NCBI RefSeq assembly: GCF_000142905.1
Contig: NW_013657659.1
Span: 339,915 to 403,914, forward strand
DNA: 64,000 nucleotides
Reading direction: 5' to 3'
DNA from: Thecamonas trahens ATCC 50062
Taxonomy: Eukaryota; Apusozoa; Apusomonadida; Apusomonadidae
Part shown: in pieces, positions 48,160 through 57,582 of the stretch
Position numbering within the stretch: position 1 is the stretch's first letter
How the letters are laid out: each line of letters starts with the position of its first letter
Made by a program: the position numbers and the translations under genes
The notes under the pieces: model-generated
Databases searched by the model: none
Seen by the model: the letters and a program-made list of their open reading frames with translations, nothing else
What the model was told of the DNA's origin: nothing

Positions 48160-50527
48160 TTAGTCCGATGACGTCGAAGCCGACGCGGATGAAAGGCCCG
48201 ACTCGCCAGAGTCATCAACCATTGACGAGTACGAGTATGTCGAGGTAGTTGAGGAGCTCGACGAGCTCGCCAAGGCCCGCATGCGACGCCGGACGAGCAC
48301 GAAAACATAACAGCCACAACGCCAACCGCAACGAGAGCAGAAACAACTCTACCGACGATGCCGCCAGCAGAAGGCGACGCCGACGACGACGGGGTGGCGG
48401 AGCCAGGCGCCGGGTTGGTTTGCGACGCGTGTCCGACAACGCACGAGCTCGCCCCGCATGACACCGCGTAGTCACTTGTCACTGCCCGGACCGCGTCGGG
48501 GAACGAGATCTCGATGGAAGAGAACGAGCCCGCGCCGCGTGAGGCAAAGGTGACAACGGTCTGCGTCGCGTTGCCCGAGAGGCTAAAGCCGGTCGGGAGG
48601 ATGAGCCGGAGGCTGCCGTCAAGCACTACGGATCCCGACCAGACAAGCGGTGCTCCTTCGCCCGACGCCGCCAGGGAGACCCGCAGCGTCGAGCTGCTAT
48701 CGAGGTTGAAGCACGGGCCAGAGATCGAACCGGCCGGCGCGACAGCCACCGTTGCGCTCGCGGTCGTCAGGCAGCCTGTGGTCAGCTGCAGTGCTCCGGT
48801 GACGCTCAGCGTTGTCTCGCTCCCGACCTCGATCGGGATCTCAACCGACTCGGTTCCAACCGAAGTGTCGGTCGTGACCGAGACCTTGCCGCCGGACACC
48901 ACGCCAAAGGTTGGCGTCGGCGACGGCGTGCCAAACACGCCCTTCAGCGTGAGCGTGTAGTGTCCGATCGACCCGTATGTCGTCCATCCAGTCGTCGCGT
49001 CGCCGTTCGCCGAGCCGCGGACACACGCCACGTGGGCCCGCCCAGCCCGCAGCTCATTCGCAGCATACTTGCGCACCACATCACCAGCGCCTTCCGGTGC
49101 AAGCGTCTCGATCTCGCCAAGCAGGTCTTCGGTCACGGTCAGCGCTACGTCGAGGTTAGGGCCGGGGCTGAACGGGGCCACTGTGATGTTGACACCGCCG
49201 TCCGGCACAAACTTGAAGCAGTCGACGTCGGTTGCCGAAGTGATAATGCCAGTGGCCACAACCGGGTTCGCCGACGCCGCAGCTGTTGAAGCCACGTCGG
49301 TGGCCGACGCCAGATCGCCGCCGTGGTCGTCAGCACGAAGCGGGAGATGCCCGGCAATGATCGCCAGATCGTCCTGCGACTGCGTCGCACCGCTGTACTC
49401 ACCCTTGGACCACTGCGAGAGCAAACGCCCATAGCCGGTGCCCATGATCGGGCCCCAGTCACCATGCCCACCGTAGTAGGTCGAGCTGCTCTTGCCATCG
49501 TGCGAGAGCCCGAGCTGGTGCCCAAGCTCGTGTGACGCAGCATCCGCCATGTTGTCGGCAGCGTCCCCAAGTTGCCTGCGAACACCCACACCGGCTCGTA
49601 CCTATCTGTGCTCTGCGAGAAGACGTCGACGTACGCCACGCCGCCGCCGGAAGACGATCGCCACTCGGTCGACGGAGTAAAGACAATGTGCGCCTTCTGG
49701 CTTTGCGAGTAGCTGTCGCACCCAGTCGCCGACGTGGTGATGGTCACGCTCCACGGGGCAAAGTCCTCGCCCATCCGATCCGCCACTTCGTTGATTCTCT
49801 CCATCTCCCGTGTCGTGTACGTCGTGTCCGGCGCGTCGATGCTCCATGGCGCGTAGTTGATCGGATGCGTCGAGTTCCACGCTGACCCGGTGATTGTCCC
49901 GCCGCCAAAGTCCAGAAACACGCACCGTTCGCCACCAGGCCGGACCGTGTACGGCGTCGGCGCACCCTCTGCCACCACAGGCCCGCTATCGGCGGCTGCC
50001 GGCACCTCGGCCGGAGCCGGCGCGCTGGGAATGTCGCACAGCACCGTGCTGAAGTCGCCAACCACAAGGCGATCGTCGGCTTCGCCATTGCGATGTGCCA
50101 CCATCCGCACGCCCGCGCTGATCTTCTCGTCCACGCTGTTCCTCGCCACATGGACCACGACTAGGCCGTGTGCGTCTTCGGAAGCGATGAGCCTGTCGTG
50201 ATGCGGGCAAGAAGCCATGCCAAGCGGACAGGCCTCGACAAAGCGGTGGTCATCGTCCGCCAGATGAACAACCTCATACTTCATCTCCAGTCCCGGCACA
50301 CCAAACACGCTCCCAACAGCCATCTCGTCCCACATCGTCCACGAAAATCCGCCCCCAACTTCCGAGTTCGATCGAGACGATGCCGCCGACGCCGACAAGC
50401 TGGCATCAGCCGCAACCACCTCGTCCGTCACAGCCGTCCACAGCATGTCCGAGCCACTCGCAGAACTCGCCACAGAGGCCACACACAGCACCACAAACAC
50501 AGCACAGAGCGACGTAGCCATGTACAT
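48160..50527 (-). CDS. secreted/membrane metzincin-like metallopeptidase (frame changes)
   Basis: Zinc endopeptidase. The N-terminal signal peptide is MATSLCAVFVVLCVASVASS. A pro-region follows, then the catalytic region CVFLDFGGGTITGSAWNS, DRMGEDFAPWSVTITTSA, GGGVAYVDVFSQSTDRYEPV, the zinc motif HELGHQLGLSHDG (HExxHxxGxxH) and the Met-turn DWGPIMGTGYGR. A PPC-like beta domain comes next (ATGIITSATDVDCFKFVPDG), then Ser/Thr-rich stretches. Near the end there is a hydrophobic helix (GGIVGRVVSALVAVGVVAV) and, after a shift in a TTTT run near 48305, a cytosolic RRRMRALASSSSSS tail ending at a TAA (48160). The first shift is in a GGGG run near 49571; one added G gives AGNLGDAADNMADAASHELG. Closest relatives I recall are bacterial. 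Confidence 0.8.
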
Positions 50528-50683
50528 GACTTGTCGACTTGGTTGAGTCGTGAGTCATATGAGAAAACGCATTGGTTTGCCCGTCGATGTGCTCGATAGG
50601 GTGAAGGCGGTTGCGGCTGAGAGCCAATTTGCGAAAGGCCCGCAGATATCCGAGTTGGCCGTGCTGGCCGTGATGGCGGCGGC

Positions 50684-51435
50684 CATGCCGATGTTACGCA
50701 CCGTGATGACGGCGGCTATCACTGTCATGCCATGCCGATGTTACGCACCGTGATGACGGCGGCTATCACTGTCATGCCATGCCGATGTTGCGCACCGTGA
50801 TGACGGCGGCTATCACTGTCATGCCATGCCGATGTTACGCACCGTGATGACGGCGGCTATCACTGTCATGCCATGCCGATGTTACGCACCGTGATGACGG
50901 CGGCTGTCACTGTCATGCCATGCCGATGTTGCGCACCGTGATGACGGCGGCTATCACTGTCATGCCATGCCGATGTTGCGCACCGTGATGACGGCGGCTA
51001 TCACTGTCATGCCATGCCGATGTTACGCACCGTGATGACGGCGGCTATCACTGTCATGCCATGCCGATGTTGCGCACCGTGATGACGGCGGCTATCACTG
51101 TCATGCCATGCCGATGTTGCGCACCGTGATGACGGCGGCTATCACTGTCATGCCATGCCGATGTTGCGCACCGTGATGACGGCGGCTATCACTGTCATGC
51201 CATGCCGATGTTGCGCACCACGATGACGGCGGCTATCACTGTCATGCCATGCCGATGTTGCGCACCACGATGACGGCGGCTATCACTGTTATGCCATGCC
51301 GATGTTGCGCACCGTGATGACGGCGGCTATCACTGTCATGCCATGCCGATGTTACGCACCGTGATGACGGCGGCTATCACTGTCATGCCATGCCGATGTT
51401 GCGCACCACGATGACGGCGGCTATCGTTGCCGTGC
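50684..51435. repeat. 47-bp minisatellite, 16 copies
   Basis: Sixteen head-to-tail copies of a 47-base unit containing CATGCCGATGTTRCGCACC and GATGACGGCGGCTATCACTG, with exact 47-base register throughout. Copies differ at few sites: T-A-C versus T-G-C in the GTTRCGC position, CCGTG versus CCACG, and rare single changes. There are no unique spacers between units. The array lies between the divergent starts of the metzincin gene and the TraB gene. Confidence 0.97.
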
Positions 51436-51566
51436 CGTAATGTCTGCTGCAATGCCTGCATCCGACGCCAGTCGACATGCCATGAGCGTTCTCTTCGAGC
51501 TCGAGCTGCACTCCCTCTCCTCCTCCCTCTCCCTCTCCCCACCCCACTCTGCTCCACCCTGCCTGC

Positions 51567-52466
51567 ATGAACGCTGTCCGCCGAAGCCTGGGCGGTGGCT
51601 GCACAGGCCTGCTCGACCTGCTCGCCACGCCGCTGGCCGGTCCTTCCACTCCGCTCCGCGAGTGGCTGCTCCAGGCGCCCGACCACGGCGCGTCGGTCAC
51701 CTACCTCCGCCATGGCACCACTCCAGCAGAGACAGACTCGTCATCGAAGCCATCATCGGCGGGTATTGTTGTCCTCGGTTCGCGGCACTACTCGCGTGGT
51801 TCGATCGCAGATGTGGGCGCAGTGGCGGCGGCCATCAACTCGCTGGCGGGCGTGGCGGTCGAGCTGGATCCTGAAGGCGCAGAGCCGTTTGCAGACTCGG
51901 TGGCCGACGAGGCGTATGACTCGCTGCCGTCCGAGATGCACGTGGCTGCATGGGTCGCTGCCTCGCGCCGCATTCCGCTGCTTGGCATCGATCGTGATCG
52001 CTCGCGGACCTATGCCGGCATGCGGTCGTCGCGGTCGGTGGTCTCGATGATCCGCGGTTATCTGGTGCTCGCGGTGCGGGCGATGCCGTACTACGCGGCG
52101 CGATGGGTCGGCCAGGTGCTGCAGCGGCCGCCGCGCGAGCTTGCTGTCAAAGAGGATGCGCTCCGGGTGGTGATTGCCGAAAGGCAGGCAGCCGGCAAGG
52201 TCGAGCTGACGCCGGCCGAGGTCGACGCGGTTGTCGCCGCCGGTCACGCCCGCGAGCACCACATCCACATGCGGGCCATGGCGCGTGCAGCCTTTGCCGA
52301 GCACGCGTCGTTCCTCTCAATCTTGCTCGACCAGCGCGACTTTGCGATGGCCACGGCTCTGTGGTCCGCGCCGCGGCCGACCGTGCTCGCTGTTGTCGGA
52401 AAGGGCCACCTCGTCGGCCTCGAAGCCTGGTGGGACGCGCTGTCATCGCCGCGTCAGGCGTCGTGA
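51567..52466 (+). CDS. TraB-family protein (TRABD-like)
   Basis: TraB/PrgY/GumN-like proteins include eukaryotic mitochondrial outer-membrane TRABD; bacterial members handle pheromone peptides. Signature blocks: GIVVLGSRHYSRGSIADVG near residue 66, AINSLAGVAVELDPEG, AAWVAASRRIPLLGIDRDRS, the central helical part, and the conserved C-terminal block SILLDQRDFAMATALW with TVLAVVGKGHLVGLEAWWDA. This family places conserved Gly-His and Glu residues in a presumed metal site: SRHYS (H) and GKGHL (H) are both present. 299 residues. A CT/C-rich leader immediately precedes the ATG. No C-terminal transmembrane helix is visible, so the location is uncertain. Confidence 0.82.
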   Translation: MNAVRRSLGGGCTGLLDLLATPLAGPSTPLREWLLQAPDHGASVTYLRHGTTPAETDSSSKPSSAGIVVLGSRHYSRGSIADVGAVAAAINSLAGVAVELDPEGAEPFADSVADEAYDSLPSEMHVAAWVAASRRIPLLGIDRDRSRTYAGMRSSRSVVSMIRGYLVLAVRAMPYYAARWVGQVLQRPPRELAVKEDALRVVIAERQAAGKVELTPAEVDAVVAAGHAREHHIHMRAMARAAFAEHASFLSILLDQRDFAMATALWSAPRPTVLAVVGKGHLVGLEAWWDALSSPRQAS

Positions 52467-52537
52467 CGGAGCAAGGCTGCGCTCACGACAGAGTTCATTC
52501 GAGGAATCGAGGACCATGTTGCGGCAACTACGCTGCA

Positions 52538-54802
52538 CTACCCATACGGCGAGCACTGGACGTGGAAGCCCGAGCCAGTCTCAAAGAAGACGTGGCGGGC
52601 GACGGTTGAGCGAAGCGTTGGGCCGCTGCCATCGGCGTGGCTGTCGCCGTCGCCGTTGCCGGGCGCGAGGCCGCCGTTCATGGCAAGGGTGTTGGGTGCG
52701 GTCCGCAGTGCGGCCTCATAGTCTGCACCCTGAGTGTGGGCAAAGAGGTGCAAGATGGCGGTGAGAGCAGTGGGAAGGATGGGCCCACCGATGTCGAGAC
52801 AATACAGAGCCTCGACGCCCGACTCGTGGGCCTTGGCCCGCTTGATCACCCCGTTGTTCGCCACGTGCAGCGACTTCATCGACGCATTGAGGAAAGGGCC
52901 CGGAGCGAGGAGGACCGGGACGGTCAGCGGGCGGCGACGCCTCTTGTAGTTGAGCAGAAAGTTAAAGAGGGCATGGACGCCGGCCTTGGACTCGACGACT
53001 AGCGCCGACGTCGGCGTCTCGTCCTCGACAAGAGGGTGGACGCTCTCCGCGCCCGCCGCGACGGGCAGCGGAGAATGGAACGGCACATCGGCCTGGGTGA
53101 GGAGAGCCCGGAAGCCAGTCGTCGACGACGAGACCACCGCGCCGCCCGGGCGAAACAGGATGGTCCGCTCTGCCGTCTCAAAGTAAAAGTACGGCACGGC
53201 GCCGCGCTTGAAGAGCGCGTAGAGCGAGAGCAGTGCGCTGCGCCATGCCTCGCGCCGGAGCGCGAAAAAGTCGGCCAGCGCCTTCTCGTCGCCAGATCGC
53301 AGCGCCGGTGCCTTGTCCGACGCAAACGTGCCAAGCGTCACAAGATCGCTGGGCACGTCCGACTCGGGATACCGCCAGTACAGCAGCGCAGCCGCAAGGT
53401 TGGCCTCGACTCCGGCCGCGGGCTCCTCGCCTGGCGTAACGGCGGGCAGCTCGCTCCGCGCAAAGCCGATCGTTCCGGCGGCGAGTGCGTCAGCAGAGAG
53501 CGGCTCGGCCCAGTCAAAGCTCGATGTCGAGGTGAACCGGAGTGATGACTTGATCGACCAATCGCGCGGCATGACCGGCGCCGCCACCGCCGTCTCTGCG
53601 CTGCGGTCCGACGGTGCCGCCAGCTGCTGCAGCAGCTCGGCCTCGTCCTCCTCAAACATCGACATGGTCACCCGAGGCGTCTCCAAACTAACTGCGTCGA
53701 ACGAGGGCATGCTCGCCACAAGCTCCTCGCTCAGCGTCGAGCCCGAACCCAAGTCCGAGATCGACCGCGAGCCAAGCCGAAGGAGCGAGAACTCGTCGCG
53801 CATCCCGCAAGTCGGCGTCGCTCGCGCAGATCGGCTGACCGGGTCACCTGACTCGCCGGCTCCATCGGCATACGGAAGGCCAAGCGAGGAGACCGGCCGC
53901 GTAAACTTGGACGCAAACTCGGTGGTGTTGGACCGGGGCGCCGCCGCAGCGGCAGCGGCAGCGGCAGCCGACGACGCCGATGACGCCTCGGCAGCCATTG
54001 CCGCAACCTTGTTCTGGCGCTTGCGTTCCTTGGCTCGCCGCCGTCCTCCGCGCGAGTACGGTGCAAACCGCGAGCTCGGTGAGAAGAGCGGCGTGGTCGT
54101 CGGCATCGTCGCCGACCGCACCACTTGTGGGGCCACAGCCTCGCCATCGATCTCGTGCGGAAGAAGGACCGAGAGCCCGCAGGGGTGTCGCAACGCCAGC
54201 GACGTTGCATCCTCGCCGGCAGCGGTAGCAGCAGCAGCCCTGCCGCTGCCACTGCCGTTGCTGTACGAGATCTGGAAAATCTGCGTCGGCTGCATGCTCG
54301 TCTCGTCACCGGCCGTGACTGGCGAGATCGAAGACCGCGACCGCGACCGGCGCATCCGCGCGGTGCTGAGCGGACGGGCGCGCGAGCCACCCTGCGGCGA
54401 CGACGGCGGGCCTGACGATGCCGACCTCATCGGCACAGGCTCGTTCGGCGTCCGTGGCGTCACGTTGGCCTGCACCTCCATCGCCCGCGGTGTCGATGCG
54501 GCCGGCGTCCGCGGCGTCGACGCCACCGAGTTGCTCGGGGACGAGCCGCACGAGCCGGGAGTAGTCTTGAGAAAGTCGAGCATGCCAAACGAGGTCAGCT
54601 CAGAGTCGCGAGCCACGCCCATGTGGCTCGATGGCACGATGGCCTCAAACTGGAAGCGCGGCGGCCGCGATGGAGGCCGCGACGCCGATGACCGCGACGA
54701 TGACGTCGACATTGCCAGCGGAGGCCGCGACGCCGGACGCGACGGCCGTCCCGTTCGCGACATGCCCGAAGCCCCGTTCGGGTTAGAGCTTCTCGACCGC
54801 AT
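52538..54802 (-). CDS. DONSON: DONSON / Humpty dumpty replication factor
   Basis: DONSON is a replication-fork and CMG-helicase assembly factor in animals (Humpty dumpty in flies). The C-terminal half matches family blocks in order: DWSIKSSLRFTSTSSFDWAE, LAAALLYWRYPES, SALLSLYALFKRGAVPYFYF, ERTILFRPGGAVVSSSTTGF, GVHALFNFLLNYKRRRRPLT, VPVLLAPGPFLNASMKSLHV and LDIGGPILPTALTAILHLFA. The N-terminal half is disordered, Ser/Arg/Pro-rich, with an Ala run; MLDFLKTTPGSCG is a possible short linear motif. The frame is intact over 754 codons and the C-terminus HVFFETGSGFHVQCSPYG is somewhat short for the family. Start at the first ATG (54802). Confidence 0.83.
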   Translation of the reverse strand: MRSRSSNPNGASGMSRTGRPSRPASRPPLAMSTSSSRSSASRPPSRPPRFQFEAIVPSSHMGVARDSELTSFGMLDFLKTTPGSCGSSPSNSVASTPRTPAASTPRAMEVQANVTPRTPNEPVPMRSASSGPPSSPQGGSRARPLSTARMRRSRSRSSISPVTAGDETSMQPTQIFQISYSNGSGSGRAAAATAAGEDATSLALRHPCGLSVLLPHEIDGEAVAPQVVRSATMPTTTPLFSPSSRFAPYSRGGRRRAKERKRQNKVAAMAAEASSASSAAAAAAAAAAPRSNTTEFASKFTRPVSSLGLPYADGAGESGDPVSRSARATPTCGMRDEFSLLRLGSRSISDLGSGSTLSEELVASMPSFDAVSLETPRVTMSMFEEDEAELLQQLAAPSDRSAETAVAAPVMPRDWSIKSSLRFTSTSSFDWAEPLSADALAAGTIGFARSELPAVTPGEEPAAGVEANLAAALLYWRYPESDVPSDLVTLGTFASDKAPALRSGDEKALADFFALRREAWRSALLSLYALFKRGAVPYFYFETAERTILFRPGGAVVSSSTTGFRALLTQADVPFHSPLPVAAGAESVHPLVEDETPTSALVVESKAGVHALFNFLLNYKRRRRPLTVPVLLAPGPFLNASMKSLHVANNGVIKRAKAHESGVEALYCLDIGGPILPTALTAILHLFAHTQGADYEAALRTAPNTLAMNGGLAPGNGDGDSHADGSGPTLRSTVARHVFFETGSGFHVQCSPYG

Positions 54803-55438
54803 CGCTAAGCCAAGCTTCTGGATAAGTCCCGGGAAGTGCGGGTCGATGAGGCGTTTGTCTCAAAAACTGGCCAATGAGCCGATACTGACAGAACCGCCAG
54901 TAAAAGCGAAGAAGGAGGGGCCAGGAAAGGCAACGTTTCCGACGGTGTCGCGGGTGAAGCACGTATGTGGATGCGACACAGAGCAGATCAACAGATAGGC
55001 AATGTTCTCAACGACAAGCTTGTGTTGTTCTTGTTGAAACCCTCCTTAAAATGCGCTTCTACCGCTGGAAAGAGTCTCCCGCTACCTGGTGTGCGGTGCA
55101 GCGGCGAAGGCAGCGGAGCGGGTCGGCGAAGAAAGTCCCAATCGACGATTCTTCACCCTGCCTGGGGGAGGGGGGGGAGGGGGGGAGGTACACGGAACAG
55201 GTGCAAGAGGAGAGGAGGACGGGGGGGGGGGGGGGAGGGGGGAGGAAGGAGAGGGGAAGGAGGGAGGAGGGGGGCGGTGGTTAAGTGGCGTTCAGCCAGC
55301 TACGCCAGTGGGGTGCGGTGATGTGGGGGAAGGTCCGCAAAGGGTCCGTGACGGCAAGGTGACGACCAAGCGTTTTGTAGCTTTTGGCTTGACACTCATC
55401 GATGACGATGCGAACTGGTGGTTTGAAGACGGACACTG
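54803..55438. other. intergenic, G-rich
   Basis: DONSON upstream region and the 3' side of the USP gene. G/GA-rich tracts at 55159-55192 and 55219-55278. No supported gene. Confidence 0.45.
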
Positions 55439-57372
55439 CTACGACGAGCTAGCAGCGCCGCTTGCGGTGGCCCGAGCAGAAGATACGGAACTACGGTCAG
55501 GCGAATGTGCAGATGAGCTCGGGTCGACTGCAGTAGTGGGGATATCGATGGCAAGGTCAGTGCGGCCCGCGAACTCGCCCGCCGCCTCGCAACGACGGAC
55601 CGAGAGCGCTACGGTGAGCGAGAGGCGCGAGTTGGAGACGTACTCTGCGCGGCGACGCGGACAGCAGAACCAAGGATCGCGCCACTGCGTACCCGGGGCC
55701 ATGATGAGATCTGTGGCAGAGGAGCCGAGCTCGAACGGATGGAGAACGAGACGGAGGTGGGCATCGACGTTCACCCAGGGTGACGAGGCTGGACCCTGGG
55801 TGAGGCGGGCGAGGGTGAGGCCGAGGTAGCCCGGAGCCACGCTCTGATCCTCGACGACACCGACAGCCCACCGATCGCCGCAGGCATCAAAGCACCGCTG
55901 CGCCGGAAGTTGGGCAAAGTCGCGCGGGCCAAAGACAAAGTCGCGCTCGACCGTGGTGGGCTCGCCGGTGGGAGCCAGATGTGACGGCGGGAGGCGCGGT
56001 TTGCGGCTCGAGGCGTACTGCGCCATCTCGTACTGCTGCAGCTTGCGGAGCTCGTCGAGTGAAAAGTCTGCAGCACAGTCGGCAGCCACAAACTCGCGGA
56101 GCAGGGCATCCGAAGTGTCTGTCGGCAGCAGCGATCGCGGGACTGGCTCGACACACTGCGACGAGAGCGGGCAACGTGCGGAGTCTCGTAAAAGACAACC
56201 GTCGGCTGGAGCCGGCCAGACTTGCACATAGCGACAACATCGGCCCACGAGTCGCCGACTTTGCGGACCCGCTCATCGTCAAAGTACATCCAGGCCTGCG
56301 GCTCGGCCGAGTCAGACGACTTGTGGAAGCACACGTAATGGCGCCCGTAGAAGCAGATCATGCCGCCCAGCTCGTAGCGCGACGACCGCGGCACGCCGTA
56401 GAACACATTGCGCAGGTTAAGCTTCTCGTCGATCGAGTCAAGTGCGCGAGAGATGTCGTTCTTGCTCGGCTCTGGATGCCAGTCGAGGACAAGCGAAAAG
56501 ACCTTCGGCTCGCGCTGCAGAAAGAGCTGGAGCACCGGCGCCCGGGCGCATGGAACTGCGCCGGGGCATCGGCGCGCCGAACCCTGTTCGTCGTACGCGT
56601 GCGCGAGCCGAGCATCCAGCGCAAGCTCCGGATCCGCCGCCAACAACTCGGGCACAAACACCCGGTGCGCAAAGGCCGAGTACGGCAGCGGCTCGGACGT
56701 GGCGCCGCACCCGCACTCGACCCGCTCGCACAGCTCCATGCCAAAGACTTCGTGGGCGATGCAGGGCGGCAAGCAGACAGCATCGGCACTTGACACGCAC
56801 GCTTCATGCATCCACCCCAAAATCGAGTCCAACGCCTCAGTGGCGTCAGCCATGTCCAGCATGCCAAAGCGGGCGCTCGGCGCGCCGATCTGAGCCAGCG
56901 CCAGTCGGACCGCCACCGGGTCGAGGCTCCCCGCGATCGCCATTGTCTCGTACGCGCCAAACATCTCTTGCAAGGCACAGAGCAGGCAGACTTCCGGCTC
57001 GGCCGGGGGAGTAGGCGAGGCCGAGGGAGAGCGACGAACGTTGGCGTTGCTGTCATTGCCGTCGTTGCCGTCGGCGTCGTCGTCCGAGTCGGAGAGACAG
57101 GTTCCGATCTGCGGAGCAAATGAGTGGCCATGGGCATCATCTGGCGCAGCGATAACAGCCTCGCGGAAGATGCGCATATGGAAGAGGCTCTGGATGATGA
57201 CATTGGCAAAGCAGTTGTTCTCGGACTCGTTGAGGAGGCCTTTGCCAAGCCGCGATGGTGGCGGTCGGTCGGCGGCCAGGGTGGCACCAGCAGGGGGGGG
57301 CGCGTACGGTGACGAGGCATACCTCCCCCAGTCCCCGTCTCCGTCTTCTTTGCGACCCAGTCGATTGCCCAT
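55439..57372 (-). CDS. ubiquitin-specific protease, USP53/54-like (frame change)
   Basis: Deubiquitinase of the USP (peptidase C19) clan. The Cys box is KGLLNESENNCFANVIIQSL with C54. A zinc-type CGC lies in ERVECGCGATSEPLPYS. The His box is GGMICFYGRHYVCFHKSSDS with WMYFDDERVRKVGDSWADVV and PTVVFYE, an ending shared with USP53/54 and plant UBP-related proteins. An acidic insert (SDSDDDADGNDGNDSN) interrupts the finger region. After VFYETPHVARS the frame shifts near 56180 to PLSSQCVEPVPRSLLPTDTS and a 240-residue C-terminal region without a recognised domain (FVFGPRDFAQLPAQRCFDAC, YLGLTLARLTQG). The catalytic triad residues look intact. Start MGNRLGRKED; Gly2 may be myristoylated. Confidence 0.8.
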
Positions 57373-57582
57373 GGTGGAGTTTGGAGTTGGGTGGGTCTGG
57401 GTGTGTGTAGGGGAGGGGGGGGGAGGGGGAGGGGAGGGGAGGGGAGATGCGCATGTGTGGGTGGCATGGCCATGGAGCTCGAATTCGACGGGCGGGAGGC
57501 GGCACGCGGCGAGCGGCGGGCGGTGATGAGGCGGGCGATGGCAACAACGTCGGTTTTGCTTTTCAATCGTGGTCTACTGGAT
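57373..57582. promoter_or_regulatory. USP leader region, G-rich on plus
   Basis: C/CT-rich on the coding strand (57411-57447) directly upstream of the USP ATG. It also holds the NSUN5 3' UTR. Confidence 0.4.

Noticed and set aside
50684-51435. CRISPR-like array
   Set aside because: The 47-base units are contiguous with no unique spacers, and the locus is eukaryotic. It is a minisatellite.
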